Numbered from the stretch's first letter, positions 1-7,955 are shown. The stretch: 41,916 bases of DNA from Thermoproteota archaeon (GCA_027491555.1 JAOZGN010000028.1:1-41916), one strand, 5' to 3'. Translations and numbers: made by a program. The notes: generated by a model from the letters alone, not told the origin.

Positions 1-1695
1 GATGTCGGCCGTGTGCCTGGCGGCCTGCTCTCCGAGGAGCCACCACCTGCGGGAGTTCAGGTCGTCCCTCCCCAGCAGCCTGAGGCTCTGGACCAGCATG
101 CCGTACTCGAAGTCGTACTGCAGGTTCATCTGCCCGGTCCCGCCGTCCTCGTCCACGACCCTGACGTCTCCAAAGTGCATCCACCCGTAGAAGTCCACGC
201 TCTCGCGGGCGTCGAACAGGTTGGCCGCGTACGGCCCGGCGGTCCCGTTCACCGCCGCCAGGTTGTTCAGCTCGTAGTGCCTGAGCCAGGGGTCGAGGGG
301 GCTGTACGGCGGCCACCTCTCGTAAAGCCCGTAGTCCAGGTACAGCTCCGCTGGGGCCCTCGCCTGCGTGGGGTCCATCAGGCCCACCACCTCCCGGGCG
401 TGCGCCTCCTCAAACCGGCCGGGGTGGAAGAGGAGGACGAGCTCGTGGGTCTTTCGCTCCCCGGCCCTGTGCTCGAAGGGCGCCGAGAACTGTGTCGGCA
501 TGAGGCCCACCCTGACCTGCCCGGAGGAGACGAGCTCGATCGAGCTCGGGTAGCTCTCCCAGAAGTACCTCTTGCCGACCGTCAGGCCGAAGTTCTCGAA
601 TGAGAGGTCGGCCCAGCCCTCCGACCTGTTCCCACGGTGCAGATCCCTCTCCCCCACCCTCACCACGTACCCCCTGAAGCTGACCCCGGGCCACCTGTCC
701 CAGTCCGGCCCGCCGCTCGAGTCCTGGTAGAGCAGCGCGGCGCCTGTCAGGTCGCCCCGCAGGATCCGTCCGTCCGCGGGGACGGCGTAGGATGGGTCAG
801 GCCCGCGGGTGAGGTTCAGCCTCAGCTCCACCCCCTCGAACCTCACCGAGTTCGGGGACCCCAGCCTGAGGCAGTTAGGCTGCCCCGAGCCGTCGTTAAG
901 ACAGGGGAGCATGTTCTCCTCCGCGTAGTAGACTCTGAGGCAGCTCTTCCAGGCGAAGGCGTGGATCCTGAGCGTGTAGTTCAGGAGGGTGCCGCCCGCC
1001 GGGCTGACGTGCGATCCCCTGACCAGGATCGAGACCCTCAGCGGCCCGGCCTCCTCCACCTCAACCACCCTTCCCCCGAGGCCGGCCAGGTACTCCCCTC
1101 CGTCCTCCCCGACCACGACCACGTCTCCCCCTTCGGCCACTTCAGCCTCGGGGAAGCCGTCCCCGTCGAGGTCGAGGCGGAAGGGTCCGAGCAGGGGGGA
1201 GCCGCTCCTCCCCACCTCGAAGCTCAGCGGGCCGGTGCGGACGATCAGGGCGTCGCCCAGGTCCTCGACCTCCAGGGGGGTGTCTACCCCCCGTGGTTGG
1301 GCGCCGGCCTCGAGGTAGTAGGTGGACTCTCCTCCAGCCTCGACGTCGGCCTGGAGGTCCACGAGGACCCACCTCAGGCTCCCGTCGCTCCACCTAGCCA
1401 GCACGGTGAACTGGGCCGGAACCTCGAGCGCCGATCCGTCCAGCAGCCGCAACTCACCCACGTCCCAGGCCACCCCGGGCGGGAGGGGGACGCCCGACGA
1501 CACGGGCTCTCCCCGCCTGTCCCATGAGAGCCAGTTCCTCACGGTCAGGGGGATCGCGTGGCCGGGGCCCGAAACCTGCTTGGATGTCGGGCCGACGCAC
1601 GCGGCCCCGGCGCGCGGGGGCGGCGATCCCCCCGGTGAGGCCTGGGGGACCAGGAGGAGGATCAGGGCGCCGGAGGAGAGGAGGCGGGACCTCAC
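1..1695 (-). CDS. Secreted PL26 (PcRGLX/YetA)-like exo-rhamnogalacturonan lyase-type protein, 3' end outside window
   Basis: Reading the minus strand from the GTG at 1695-1693 gives 565 open codons to the window edge. The N-terminus is a signal peptide (RSRLLSSGALILLLVP). It is followed by a region I recognise as the RIFT-barrel domain of the PcRGLX/YetA family: VPAQFTVLARWSDGSLRWVL near residue 85 is the family's typical strand pair. Near residue 500 the (alpha/alpha) toroid part begins, with YGWMHFGDVRVVDE and NLQYDFEYGMLVQSLRLLG. The family cleaves rhamnogalacturonan from the chain end; an extracellular role on plant- or EPS-like polysaccharide is inferred. The gene is divergent from a secreted glycoside hydrolase, which suggests a small polysaccharide-use locus. 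The long plus-strand open frames over this stretch are GC-driven shadows. The start is slightly uncertain because GGTGAG directly abuts the GTG. Confidence 0.85.
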   Translation of the reverse strand, partial: MRSRLLSSGALILLLVPQASPGGSPPPRAGAACVGPTSKQVSGPGHAIPLTVRNWLSWDRRGEPVSSGVPLPPGVAWDVGELRLLDGSALEVPAQFTVLARWSDGSLRWVLVDLQADVEAGGESTYYLEAGAQPRGVDTPLEVEDLGDALIVRTGPLSFEVGRSGSPLLGPFRLDLDGDGFPEAEVAEGGDVVVVGEDGGEYLAGLGGRVVEVEEAGPLRVSILVRGSHVSPAGGTLLNYTLRIHAFAWKSCLRVYYAEENMLPCLNDGSGQPNCLRLGSPNSVRFEGVELRLNLTRGPDPSYAVPADGRILRGDLTGAALLYQDSSGGPDWDRWPGVSFRGYVVRVGERDLHRGNRSEGWADLSFENFGLTVGKRYFWESYPSSIELVSSGQVRVGLMPTQFSAPFEHRAGERKTHELVLLFHPGRFEEAHAREVVGLMDPTQARAPAELYLDYGLYERWPPYSPLDPWLRHYELNNLAAVNGTAGPYAANLFDARESVDFYGWMHFGDVRVVDEDGGTGQMNLQYDFEYGMLVQSLRLLGRDDLNSRRWWLLGEQAARHTADI

Positions 1696-1800
1696 CTCAC
1701 CATCCCACACGCGCCGGGGGGGGGTCGGGACCTTGATAGCGTTTAGGACCGGGGGTATAGACCAGAAGTCGGGGGGCGCCGACGGGGCCTCGAATCGGGT

Positions 1801-1808
1801 TTTAAGTG
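1801..1808 (+). promoter_or_regulatory. TATA box for the glycoside hydrolase gene
   Basis: TTTAAGTG is centred about 25 bases before the GTG start at 1828, in an otherwise very GC-rich stretch. The spacing places the transcription start at or near the start codon, so a leaderless mRNA is likely. Confidence 0.6.
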
Positions 1809-1827
1809 TCCGCGCGGCGCGGCCCCC

Positions 1828-3132
1828 GTGGGCGGAAGGAGAGTCCTAGCCCTGCTGGCCGCGGCGCTGGCAGTCACCTCAGCCGCGGCGCTGGCGCGGC
1901 TCAGGATCGCGGGCCCTCGACGGGAGAGGGACGGCTTCTTCGGGATCACCGGGGTCGTCCGAGATCTCTCGCATCTCCGGGAGCTCGGGGTCGACGTGCA
2001 CAGCTTCGGCTTCTTCGTGGGAGCGGACCCGGGATACGTCGGCTCCCCTCAGGAGAGGAGGAACACCAGGGTGATGAGGTGGGTGGTGGGGAACGGCTCC
2101 GAGCCGCTCGCGGCCTTCTGGGTCCCAGAGGTCAGGGACCCGGACGCCACGTTCCGGGCGGTCGAGGGGATAGTCAGGTACTACACGGAGGGGGAGGGGG
2201 CGGCCCGCGTCGGCAGGCGGGTGACGCTGTGGATGGTGGGGAACGAGGAGAACGGGGGGTGGGGGACGTCCTGCGGGCCCGAGGAGTTCGCCCGGAGGTT
2301 CGAGGTCTACGCCTCCGCCATAAAGGAGGCCTGCCCAGACTGCACCGTGGTGATGGGGGGCCTACTGGACGAGTCCTCGCTGGGCCCGTACCTGAGGGCA
2401 TTCCTGGACACCGGCGCCGGTCGGCTGGTCGACGCCTTCAACTTCCACTACTACGGGCTCGCCGCCCCATCGGAGCGGCTCCCCGGGGCCCAGACGTACC
2501 TCTCTGGCGTGCGGATATACAGGGAGGTCAAGGAGATCCTGTCTGAGTACGGGCTGGGCGACAGGCAGGTCTGGGTGCAGGAGACCTCGACCTTCTCCGG
2601 GTGCGTAGGGGAGATCTGCCAGACCGAGGTGGAGCAGGCCGCGGACCTGGTCAAGAGGTTCGTGACCCTCAGGGCCGCGGGGGCGGAGAGGGTCTTCTGG
2701 TGCTACGTCGAGGAGCCGAGCTACGAGGGCACCGGCCGGGGTTTCTTCGACCAGTCTGGGCTGATCTACGACGGCAGGGGCCCGTGGGACAGGGGGGCGG
2801 GGGTGAAGAAGAGGGGGTTCTACGCGTACAGGACCACCTCCAGGCTCCTCGGGTCAGCGAGGCTCGAGTTCTCCATAAATGACTCTCTGACCTATCTCTT
2901 CAAGTTTTCCACCCCAAAGGGGCCCGTCTCGGTTGTCTGGCAAGACTGGTGGGTCGTAAGGGGTCCCGGCCAGGGCGGCCCCCTCGTCCTGGAGGGTGAT
3001 GGGACCCTCGAGGCCCTCGACCTGTCTGGCGAGGAGATCGCGCTCGGCTCCGGGAGCCTCGAACTCTTCCTGGGTAAGGAACCGGTCTTCGTTCTAGGGG
3101 AGGTGAGCGGGTTCAGGTACTCCGGCGGGTAG
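1828..3132 (+). CDS. Secreted clan GH-A glycoside hydrolase (GH39/GH5-like TIM barrel)
   Basis: The 434-residue protein opens with a signal peptide (MGGRRVLALLAAALAVTSAA), followed by a TIM-barrel-like body. WMVGNEENGGW near residue 132 has the Asn-Glu pair typical of the clan GH-A acid/base. WVQETSTFSG near residue 250 supplies the likely nucleophile Glu. A small beta-rich tail follows from about residue 340. The GTG start fits a TATA box 25 bases upstream. The gene is divergent from the PL26-like lyase, so both may act outside the cell on the same polysaccharide (inference). I cannot assign the exact GH family or substrate. Confidence 0.75.
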   Translation: MGGRRVLALLAAALAVTSAAALARLRIAGPRRERDGFFGITGVVRDLSHLRELGVDVHSFGFFVGADPGYVGSPQERRNTRVMRWVVGNGSEPLAAFWVPEVRDPDATFRAVEGIVRYYTEGEGAARVGRRVTLWMVGNEENGGWGTSCGPEEFARRFEVYASAIKEACPDCTVVMGGLLDESSLGPYLRAFLDTGAGRLVDAFNFHYYGLAAPSERLPGAQTYLSGVRIYREVKEILSEYGLGDRQVWVQETSTFSGCVGEICQTEVEQAADLVKRFVTLRAAGAERVFWCYVEEPSYEGTGRGFFDQSGLIYDGRGPWDRGAGVKKRGFYAYRTTSRLLGSARLEFSINDSLTYLFKFSTPKGPVSVVWQDWWVVRGPGQGGPLVLEGDGTLEALDLSGEEIALGSGSLELFLGKEPVFVLGEVSGFRYSGG

Positions 3133-3167
3133 GTCGGCCCCGCGATCCTGCGAGGCGCGCCCACAGC

Positions 3168-3177
3168 TATATATAGT
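3168..3177 (+). promoter_or_regulatory. TATA box for first vapBC operon
   Basis: CTATATATAG is centred about 28 bases upstream of the ATG at 3200, consistent with a leaderless antitoxin-toxin mRNA. Confidence 0.6.
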
Positions 3178-3199
3178 TGATGGGAATTCATCTCACAGT

Positions 3200-3430
3200 A
3201 TGGGAGTCAATGTGGTTGAGATGGACGACAGGGGCAGGATCACCCTCCCGGCCAGGCTAAGGAGGGAGCTGGGGGCCAAGAGGTTCCTCGTCCTGAGGAG
3301 CGGGAGGGAGGTCAGGCTGATCCCCCTGAGGGACCCGCTGGACCTCAAGGGATCGGTCAAGATACCCTGGAGCGCGGAGGAGCTCGAGGAGGCGGGTGAG
3401 GAGTCTGCCGCGCAGAGGGCTGAGTGGTAA
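3200..3430 (+). CDS. vapB: AbrB-type antitoxin (VapB)
   Basis: A 76-residue swapped-hairpin AbrB/SpoVT DNA-binding protein. The signature VVEMDDRGRITLPARLRRELG is at residues 4-24, and the acidic C-terminal tail would wrap the toxin. It is followed with a 35-base overlap by a PIN toxin gene. In such pairs the complex neutralises the toxin and represses its own promoter. The ATG fits the upstream TATA box. Confidence 0.85.
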   Translation: MGVNVVEMDDRGRITLPARLRRELGAKRFLVLRSGREVRLIPLRDPLDLKGSVKIPWSAEELEEAGEESAAQRAEW

Positions 3431-3890
3431 GGTGCTCTTGGACGCCGACGTGTTCATCTCCTTCCTGAGGGGAGACGAGCTCGCAGACGCCGCAGAGGTG
3501 GTGGTTCGGTCTCTCTCGTCGGGTGAGGCCACGGGGCTCGTCTCCTCGATCATGTACGACGAGCTTATCAGCGCGCTCAGGTCGAAGGGAGCCTCTCTCG
3601 ACCTCATTGAGGAGGTCCTGGCTGGGGTGGCGGCCATCCCCCACACTCCGCTCCCCGTCACCCCGGAGGTGGCCCTGCTGGCCCTGCGGCTGTACCGGGA
3701 GCACGGCGGCCCCAGGAGGCTGCACTACTTCGACTCCTTCCACGTGGCCACGGCCTCCCTCGAGGGAGTTCCGATTGTCACGAGCGACAGGTACATCCTG
3801 AGGCACGCGGACTCGCTCGGTGTCGAAGTCGTTGACCTCAGAGACCTCCCGCCCGAGAGATTAGGGGGTGTGCCAGCGATCCCTCGGTAA
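3396..3890 (+). CDS. vapC: PIN-domain ribonuclease toxin (VapC)
   Basis: A PIN-domain endoribonuclease, the partner of the AbrB antitoxin just upstream. Acidic residues expected for metal binding are visible: LLDADVFI (first Asp), MYDELISAL (Glu), HYFDSFHVATA and VTSDRYI (C-terminal Asps). VapC proteins cleave tRNA or rRNA; the target here is unknown. The GTG at 3396 has GAGGAGG upstream, inside vapB. The GTG at 3432 (MVLLDADVFI) would give a more typical short N-terminus, so the start is uncertain. Confidence 0.85.
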   Translation: MRSLPRRGLSGKVLLDADVFISFLRGDELADAAEVVVRSLSSGEATGLVSSIMYDELISALRSKGASLDLIEEVLAGVAAIPHTPLPVTPEVALLALRLYREHGGPRRLHYFDSFHVATASLEGVPIVTSDRYILRHADSLGVEVVDLRDLPPERLGGVPAIPR

Positions 3891-3897
3891 ACCCATC

Positions 3898-4069
3898 ATT
3901 ACAACCAAGAGTTCTCACCATAGGGTGGCGAAGGAGGCGATAATGAGGAAGCTGGCTGAGTTCGGGCTCGAGAGGCTTGAGCGGAGGGCTGAGGCTGAGG
4001 GACGTTCTGGAGAAGCTGGACGCCCAGAGGGTCGTCGCGCACATATGGGAGGACAGGGAGTCGAGGTGA
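3898..4069 (+). pseudogene. Frameshifted VapB-like antitoxin remnant
   Basis: One frame reads VAKEAIMRKLAEFGLERLERR. A second frame then continues as LRLRDVLEKLDAQRVVAHIW and ends EDRESR-stop at 4067-4069. Together they resemble a ribbon-helix-helix VapB C-terminus, but at least one frameshift near 4000 separates them. The TGA overlaps a GTG (4066) that begins the adjacent PIN remnant, the usual vapBC overlap. This supports a formerly intact pair. Confidence 0.6.
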
Positions 4070-4365
4070 GGATGATGGTTGACGCCAGCTCGATAATCCG
4101 GGCTGTGAAGGAGGGCGGAATGCGGAGGCTCCCAGGGGGCAACGATCCCCCTGGCTATGTTTGAGGTGGGGAACGCCATCTGGAAGGACGTCCGCCTCCG
4201 CGGGCCGTACTCCGCCGAGGACGGGGCGAGGCTCTTGGAGGCCATCCCCGGGCTCGTGATCTGATGGAGGTCGTTGAGCCGGACTACTCACCGGCCCTGA
4301 GGCTGGCGGTGGAGAGGGATCACCTTCTACGACGCCTCGTACGTGGCCCTCCACCACCTGCCAGG
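4066..4365 (+). pseudogene. Decayed PIN-domain toxin (vapC) remnant
   Basis: PIN motifs occur in order but in different frames: MMVDASSIIRAVKEGG (from 4072), then after a shift near 4130 IPLAMFEVGNAIWKDVRLRG, an in-frame stop at 4262-4264, then ALRLAVERD and, after a further shift near 4319, FYDASYVALHHL. The first Asp, the Glu and the later Asp are thus still readable. Two frameshifts and a stop rule out a functional product. Its end abuts a methyltransferase remnant. Confidence 0.7.
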
Positions 4366-4613
4366 GCCCCGCCGGCAATCCGGGAGATGGCGCGGATACC
4401 GAGGAAGGGAGGGGGTCACCACAACGGATCTGGACAGCACTAGTGCGACTAGTTTAGGGAGGAGATGGACGATCTCAGGCCGGGGTTCGACCGCGGGCTG
4501 GCCAGGGGATGAATAGAGGATGTGGATTTGACCTTCGCCTGGAGAGAGTGCCGCACGGCTAGCGCGGAGGAGCCCACGCGTCGTTGTTCTTGGCCAGAGG
4601 GGTGAAGCGGTGA
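4366..4613 (+). pseudogene. 3' fragment of a SAM-dependent methyltransferase, degraded copy A
   Basis: Pieces in different frames read AIREMARIPRKGGG, TTTDLDS, FREEMDDLRPGFDRGLARG and SWPEG-stop. They match, in order, the better kept fragment at 7956-8174 (VITDLDEHRYGWFREEMDD and so on). That pattern resembles the C-terminus of class I methyltransferases that follow a REMARVLxPGG motif. Several frameshifts are present. No N-terminal SAM-binding part exists upstream, where a PIN remnant sits instead. Confidence 0.55.
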
Positions 4614-4715
4614 GACCGCCTCGCTGAACCGCGAGCTCAATCCTGCGCACCTTCTGGGATTGGAGGGATCTGGGAGGGCCGTCGTTCCCGTGCTTTTGGA
4701 CGTGGTACTGGGAGC

Positions 4716-4811
4716 GGGTATCGAAGTTCAGGCGAGGAGCTGTCCATTCCGGATGGCGAGTTGAGGGTCTTGGCAGAGCTTCTCAGAGATCTGGCCTCTC
4801 TAGGCGAGTAG
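4716..4811 (+). pseudogene. 3' fragment of a TOPRIM-like gene
   Basis: The frame GYRSSGEELSIPDGELRVLA, followed by ELLRDLASLGE and a stop, aligns with the C-terminus of the intact gene at 12331-12792 (GYRRCLEDLLKRGGGRLRVL, then AEVLRDLAGM-stop). Only about 31 codons remain. Both the fragment and the intact gene are followed directly by an AbrB-PIN pair. It is either a duplication scar or the remains of a second copy of that locus. Confidence 0.5.
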
Positions 4812-4904
4812 CGACCCCAGTTGGGGGCCCCAATGATTTCAGTCCTTCGCTCAATCGCTTGACCCACCAGCCGGCCAGTTCTCCATATTTCTTAGATGTG
4901 GTAG

Positions 4905-4942
4905 AAATATATCTCAATGCCATCACTGAGATATTAGGTGAG
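4905..4942 (+). promoter_or_regulatory. TATA box and Shine-Dalgarno site of second vapBC operon
   Basis: AAATATATC (4905-4913) is a TATA-like box. AGGTGAG (4936-4942) sits 6 bases before the GTG at 4949. The ribosome site favours this GTG over upstream in-frame starts, which lie before the predicted transcription start. Confidence 0.5.
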
Positions 4943-4948
4943 CTTTGC

Positions 4949-5185
4949 GTGGGGACCATAGTCAGGATGGATCGGCAGGGCAGGGTGCTGATCCCCGCGA
5001 AGGTGAGGAGACGGGTCGGATCGAGGCTGTTCGTGTTGGAGGAGACTGGGGGCGTGATAGTGCTCAGGCCCATTAAGGCGGTGAGGCCGTCAGACCTGTT
5101 TGACGCCATTGAGATTGACGTTGATCGGTTCACCGACTCACACGAGCTGAGGAGGGCCATCCATGAGCGAGGTAACGTTCATTGA
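4949..5185 (+). CDS. vapB: AbrB-type antitoxin (VapB)
   Basis: About 78 residues. The AbrB hairpin signature IVRMDRQGRVLIPAKVRRR lies near the N-terminus, and the acidic, helical C-terminus (DAIEIDVDRFTDSHELRRA) would bind the toxin. The open frame extends upstream to 4859, but the TATA box at 4905 and the Shine-Dalgarno site at 4936 argue for the GTG at 4949. It overlaps the following PIN gene by 23 bases, so the two are translationally coupled. Confidence 0.8.
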   Translation: MGTIVRMDRQGRVLIPAKVRRRVGSRLFVLEETGGVIVLRPIKAVRPSDLFDAIEIDVDRFTDSHELRRAIHERGNVH

Positions 5186-5588
5186 CTCAAGCGTCTTTCT
5201 CCACGCCTACCTAAGACCCAGGAGGGAGATGAGACCAGAAGAGGTCAAGGTCAAGGAGGAGGCGAAGGGGATACTCCTCAGGGTTGAGGCTGGCGAGCGG
5301 GTCGCCACCACCGTCGTGCACCTTAGCGAGATAGCCAACATAGTCGAGTCAAGGGTCGGCCTCGCCGAGAGCGTGGGCCTGATGGCCTGGCTTCTGTCAG
5401 CGGGGAACGTCGAGGTCCTCCCCGTGAGCCGGAGCGACTACGCGGCGGCCGTGTCCGTGGCCAAGCGGCGTGGTGTTAGCGTTAACGACGCCCTTGCATA
5501 CGTGAAGATGCTTGAGCTGGGTATCAGGAGGGCGTACAGCTTTGATCGCCACTTCAGGAGGTTCGAGGACATTGAAGTTCAACCCTGA
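5163..5588 (+). CDS. vapC: PIN-domain ribonuclease toxin (VapC)
   Basis: A 141-residue PIN endoribonuclease. FIDSSVFLHAYL carries the first catalytic Asp, HLSEIANIVE the Glu, VNDALAYVKMLE and YSFDRHFRRF the later Asps; this is the complete acidic set of an active PIN domain. The ATG lies inside the antitoxin gene. Neighbouring copies are not close enough to be recent duplicates. Confidence 0.87.
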   Translation: MSEVTFIDSSVFLHAYLRPRREMRPEEVKVKEEAKGILLRVEAGERVATTVVHLSEIANIVESRVGLAESVGLMAWLLSAGNVEVLPVSRSDYAAAVSVAKRRGVSVNDALAYVKMLELGIRRAYSFDRHFRRFEDIEVQP

Positions 5589-5742
5589 GGGCCCCCGCTG
5601 ATCGGCCCCGCCGCGTCAGACCCTCCTCTCTACCGCCGGCGCCTCCCAGCACACTCAGCCCGCTTGAAATGGAGTTGAGGGGGGCAAGGGGACCAGCGAC
5701 CGTTTAATACCTCTCCCGCGTCTCAGCCGCCTGAGCGTCCGC

Positions 5743-6123
5743 ATGTCGGAGTGGATCTCGAGGGGGAAGGTCTTCCTCTCTGAGGCGCGAGAGAACTTGG
5801 GTGAGGGGCACTACTGGCTTGCCTGCTTCAACGCTCACCAGGCCGCCGAGTTTCACCTGAGGGGCCTCCTCGTCTCTCTCACCGGGATCTACCCCTTCTC
5901 TCACGACCTAGTCGAGCTTCTGCGCGCCGCCGAGTCGCTTGATCTCTCGGCGCCTCCCGAGGTCTTGGAGGCCGCGGACGCCCTCACGCCCCACTACACC
6001 ATGGCCAGGTACCCCGGGCGGACCCCGGGGCGGTACGATCGGGAGAGGGCAGAGAGGTGCATCTCTTATGCCGAGAGGATCGTCGAGTGGGTTGAGAAGG
6101 CTCTTGAGGAGCGAGGCCGATAG
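5743..6123 (+). CDS. HEPN-domain protein of a HEPN-MNT toxin-antitoxin pair
   Basis: A 126-residue all-helical HEPN protein. WLACFNAHQAAEFHLRGLL and FSHDLVELLRAAESL are the two conserved helices of the HEPN family, and HYTMARYPGR is a typical C-terminal segment. I do not see a clear R-x4-6-H RNase motif, so catalytic status is uncertain. A TATA-like box (TTTAATAC, 5703-5710) precedes the ATG. The gene overlaps the MNT nucleotidyltransferase gene, the standard order for this TA type, in which the MNT partner can adenylylate the HEPN protein. Confidence 0.85.
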   Translation: MSEWISRGKVFLSEARENLGEGHYWLACFNAHQAAEFHLRGLLVSLTGIYPFSHDLVELLRAAESLDLSAPPEVLEAADALTPHYTMARYPGRTPGRYDRERAERCISYAERIVEWVEKALEERGR

Positions 6124-6451
6124 GCTCAGGCGCCAGCCCCTCCTCTTCAGGGAGTTCGTCGAGAGGCTCAGGCGCCGACGTCCACGCTCGACGATCCTCC
6201 TGTTCGGCTCGAGGGCGAGGGGGGAGGCGCGGGCGGCGAGTGACTACGACGTGGCGATAATTCTACCGGACCCGGACCCCCTGGAGGAGGCGATCTGGGC
6301 TAGGAAGGCGAGGCCGAGGGGTCTGAGGGTCGACATAGTCGTGCTGGATGTCCGCCAGCTGGAGGACCCGGTGTACGCGCGGATGCTGGACGGGGCCGTA
6401 GTTCTACACGATGGGCTCAACCTGTTCGGGAAGGGCCGCAAGCGCGGCTAG
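6104..6451 (+). CDS. MNT-type nucleotidyltransferase (antitoxin of HEPN pair)
   Basis: A minimal nucleotidyltransferase. The core motif LFGSRARGEARAASDYDVAI supplies the GS loop and the DxD metal ligands, and LRVDIVVLDV supplies the third Asp. TTG at 6104, or possibly TTG at 6092, is the likely start because both follow purine-rich sequence and overlap the HEPN gene by about 20-30 bases. The upstream part of the longer open frame is a shadow of HEPN. The 3' end overlaps the convergent DUF2283 gene by 35 bases. Confidence 0.82.
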   Translation: MRSEADRLRRQPLLFREFVERLRRRRPRSTILLFGSRARGEARAASDYDVAIILPDPDPLEEAIWARKARPRGLRVDIVVLDVRQLEDPVYARMLDGAVVLHDGLNLFGKGRKRG

Positions 6452-6629
6452 GGGGACTCTGCTCCGGCCTCCAAGGCTCTATGCCTATGACGTTCCCCTC
6501 CTCGTCCAAATCCATGAGGAGATCGTCCGCAGCCTCGGCGGTCTCCGCGGCCCTGGCGCTCGGCCTCACATCGACGTAGAGGATATCGTGTTCCCTGTCG
6601 TAGCGGACGACTACTTTACCCTGATCCAT
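6417..6629 (-). CDS. DUF2283 family small protein
   Basis: A 70-residue protein. VRYDREHDILYVDVRPS and DLDEEGNVIGIE are the two conserved strands of the DUF2283 fold. The family usually follows a DUF4258 gene and is thought to act as an antitoxin-like partner. That is the arrangement here: a broken DUF4258 gene lies just upstream on the same strand, with overlap. After IGIE the C-terminus (WRPEQSPPSRACG) does not look like family sequence, so the 3' end may itself be eroded. Confidence 0.65.
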   Translation of the reverse strand: MDQGKVVVRYDREHDILYVDVRPSARAAETAEAADDLLMDLDEEGNVIGIEPWRPEQSPPSRACGPSRTG

Positions 6630-6929
6630 ATCCCTCTCTTCTCCCTGCTCCCAGCGAGCCTTAAACCCTTTGAGGTAGTAAAAGCCGTCACAACTTCGAC
6701 CTCTCCTGCCTGCCCTCTAGTATATCACGACAGGGCACCTTCGCCCGGCCGACTTGACGGCGACTAGACAGCCCGTCCTGACATCCACGTACACCTCATC
6801 CGGCGATCTCACCGCGCCCTCCAAGTCGGACCTCTCGATCCTCCTACGCGCGGTAGCCTCGAGGGCGTGCCTTGACGGCGCGACTCGAAGTCGCCCCTGA
6901 CGATCGCCGGAAGGAGGATCCACATCCAA
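6611..6929 (-). pseudogene. Frameshifted DUF4258 gene
   Basis: DUF4258-like blocks lie in three frames: ILLPAIVRGDFE at the 5' end, SRHALEATARRRIERSDLEG with SPDEVYVDVRTG in the middle up to VVIY-stop at 6717, then EVEVVTAFTTSKG in the next frame down to a stop at 6611-6613. A normal family member would join these in one frame. There are at least two frameshifts. A TATA-like TTAATTCC near 6961 is about 30 bases upstream. DUF4258 proteins are toxin-like (RelE-fold related by family knowledge); here the toxin would be dead while the DUF2283 partner remains. Confidence 0.6.
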
Positions 6930-6972
6930 TCTGGGTATGCGAAGGATTCGCCCGGGAATTAAGCTCTACGCG

Positions 6973-7120
6973 CCGCCGCGTCACCGGCGACGCGGCGGCC
7001 CCCTGCCGCTGCATCGAAAAACGCCATCCCTGAAGCTGTGGCGACGCAGGCTGCAGCGCAGGCAACGTAGGCGCCGAGGAACTTCGGCCGCCCCGAGAGA
7101 GGGGACGCCCCCTCGGCGGC
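6973..7120 (-). ncRNA. Candidate structured RNA of unknown type
   Basis: On the minus strand, TTTATATC (about 7143-7150) lies about 27 bases upstream of a nested hairpin starting near 7120: outer arms GCCGCC/GGCGGC around a perfect GAGGGG-GCGT-CCCCTC stem. The stretch closes with a perfect 10-bp hairpin at 6973-6998 (CCGCCGCGTC, 6-base loop, GACGCGGCGG). No protein-like reading frame covers it. I could not match it to tRNA, RNase P, SRP, or a convincing box C/D or H/ACA RNA. The same TATA box could also read rightward. Confidence 0.3.
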
Positions 7121-7257
7121 ACGAGACGTGATAGGTCAGGCGGGGATATAAATCTCCTGGATGGCTACGTAGCGTGGAGTCGCCCCGCCGCGCAGCGCAC
7201 GCAACGCGACGGCAACCTATTTTAGAGCATTACCTCGAGTGATACTTGGTATAACTC

Positions 7258-7512
7258 ATGGTAAGACTCAAGGTGAAGGTCGGACCCAAGGGCCAGATAA
7301 TCATTCCCAAGGTGCTGAGGAAGAAGTACGGGATAAAGGAGCACGGCCAGGTCTTATTGGAGATAAGAGAAGACGAGATAGCCATCAGAGGCCCAAGGAG
7401 CATTGAGGAGACCCTGAGGTGGATCAGAGAGAGGAGGGGGAAGGTGGGGGGAAGCGAGGCCAGGCTGGGTGACCTGGCCGACGTGGATCTGGAGGGGGAG
7501 TTCGAGGATTGA
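7258..7512 (+). CDS. vapB: AbrB-type antitoxin (VapB)
   Basis: 84 residues. VKVGPKGQIIIPKVLRKKYG is the AbrB/SpoVT hairpin. The tail is rich in acidic residues (DLADVDLEGEFED). CTATTTTAG at 7218-7225 is a plausible TATA box. The stop overlaps the TTG start of the following PIN gene by four bases. Confidence 0.85.
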   Translation: MVRLKVKVGPKGQIIIPKVLRKKYGIKEHGQVLLEIREDEIAIRGPRSIEETLRWIRERRGKVGGSEARLGDLADVDLEGEFED

Positions 7513-7910
7513 GGGTGCTGGTCGACGCCAGCCTCATCGTGTACCTCAACGTGAGGATGCCTGACGACGAGGCCAAGCTCGTCGAAGATTTCTGGGAGGG
7601 GCTGCTCAGGAGCCACGAGCTCTTCACCAATCTGCTGGCGCTGGACGAGGCCATATACGTCTCGGAGAGGAAGTACGGCGTCCCCTACGGTGAGACCCTC
7701 GAGCTCATCGACAGAGCGGTGCTTCCCCACGTCGATGTGCTTCCGCTGAGCCTGGAGACCTACCTGGAAGCCAGGAAGTACATGGTCAAGTATGGCCTGA
7801 AGCCCTCCGACTCGATCCACGCGGCGACCGTGGAGGTATTTGGGCTGCAGGCTATAGCTAGCGAGGACAGGGATTTCGACAAGACCGACATCAAGAGGCT
7901 ATGGTTCTGA
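7509..7910 (+). CDS. vapC: PIN-domain ribonuclease toxin (VapC)
   Basis: A 133-residue PIN protein starting with TTG inside the antitoxin stop region (TTGA overlap). RVLVDASLIVYLNV gives the first Asp, LLALDEAIYV the Glu, LKPSDSIHAATVEV and ASEDRDFDKT the C-terminal Asps. The full acidic set suggests an active RNase. A methyltransferase 3' fragment follows 45 bases downstream. Confidence 0.87.
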   Translation: MRVLVDASLIVYLNVRMPDDEAKLVEDFWEGLLRSHELFTNLLALDEAIYVSERKYGVPYGETLELIDRAVLPHVDVLPLSLETYLEARKYMVKYGLKPSDSIHAATVEVFGLQAIASEDRDFDKTDIKRLWF

Positions 7911-7955
7911 ATTTTAGCCTCGAAGGTATGGCAGGGTAATGCGGAGGGCGTCTAG

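Noticed and set aside
13..1527. Two long plus-strand open frames (196 and 296 codons)
   Set aside because: They are GC-driven antisense frames of the PL26-like gene; their translations are Pro/Val/Arg-rich with no family features, while the minus strand reads a clear secreted protein.
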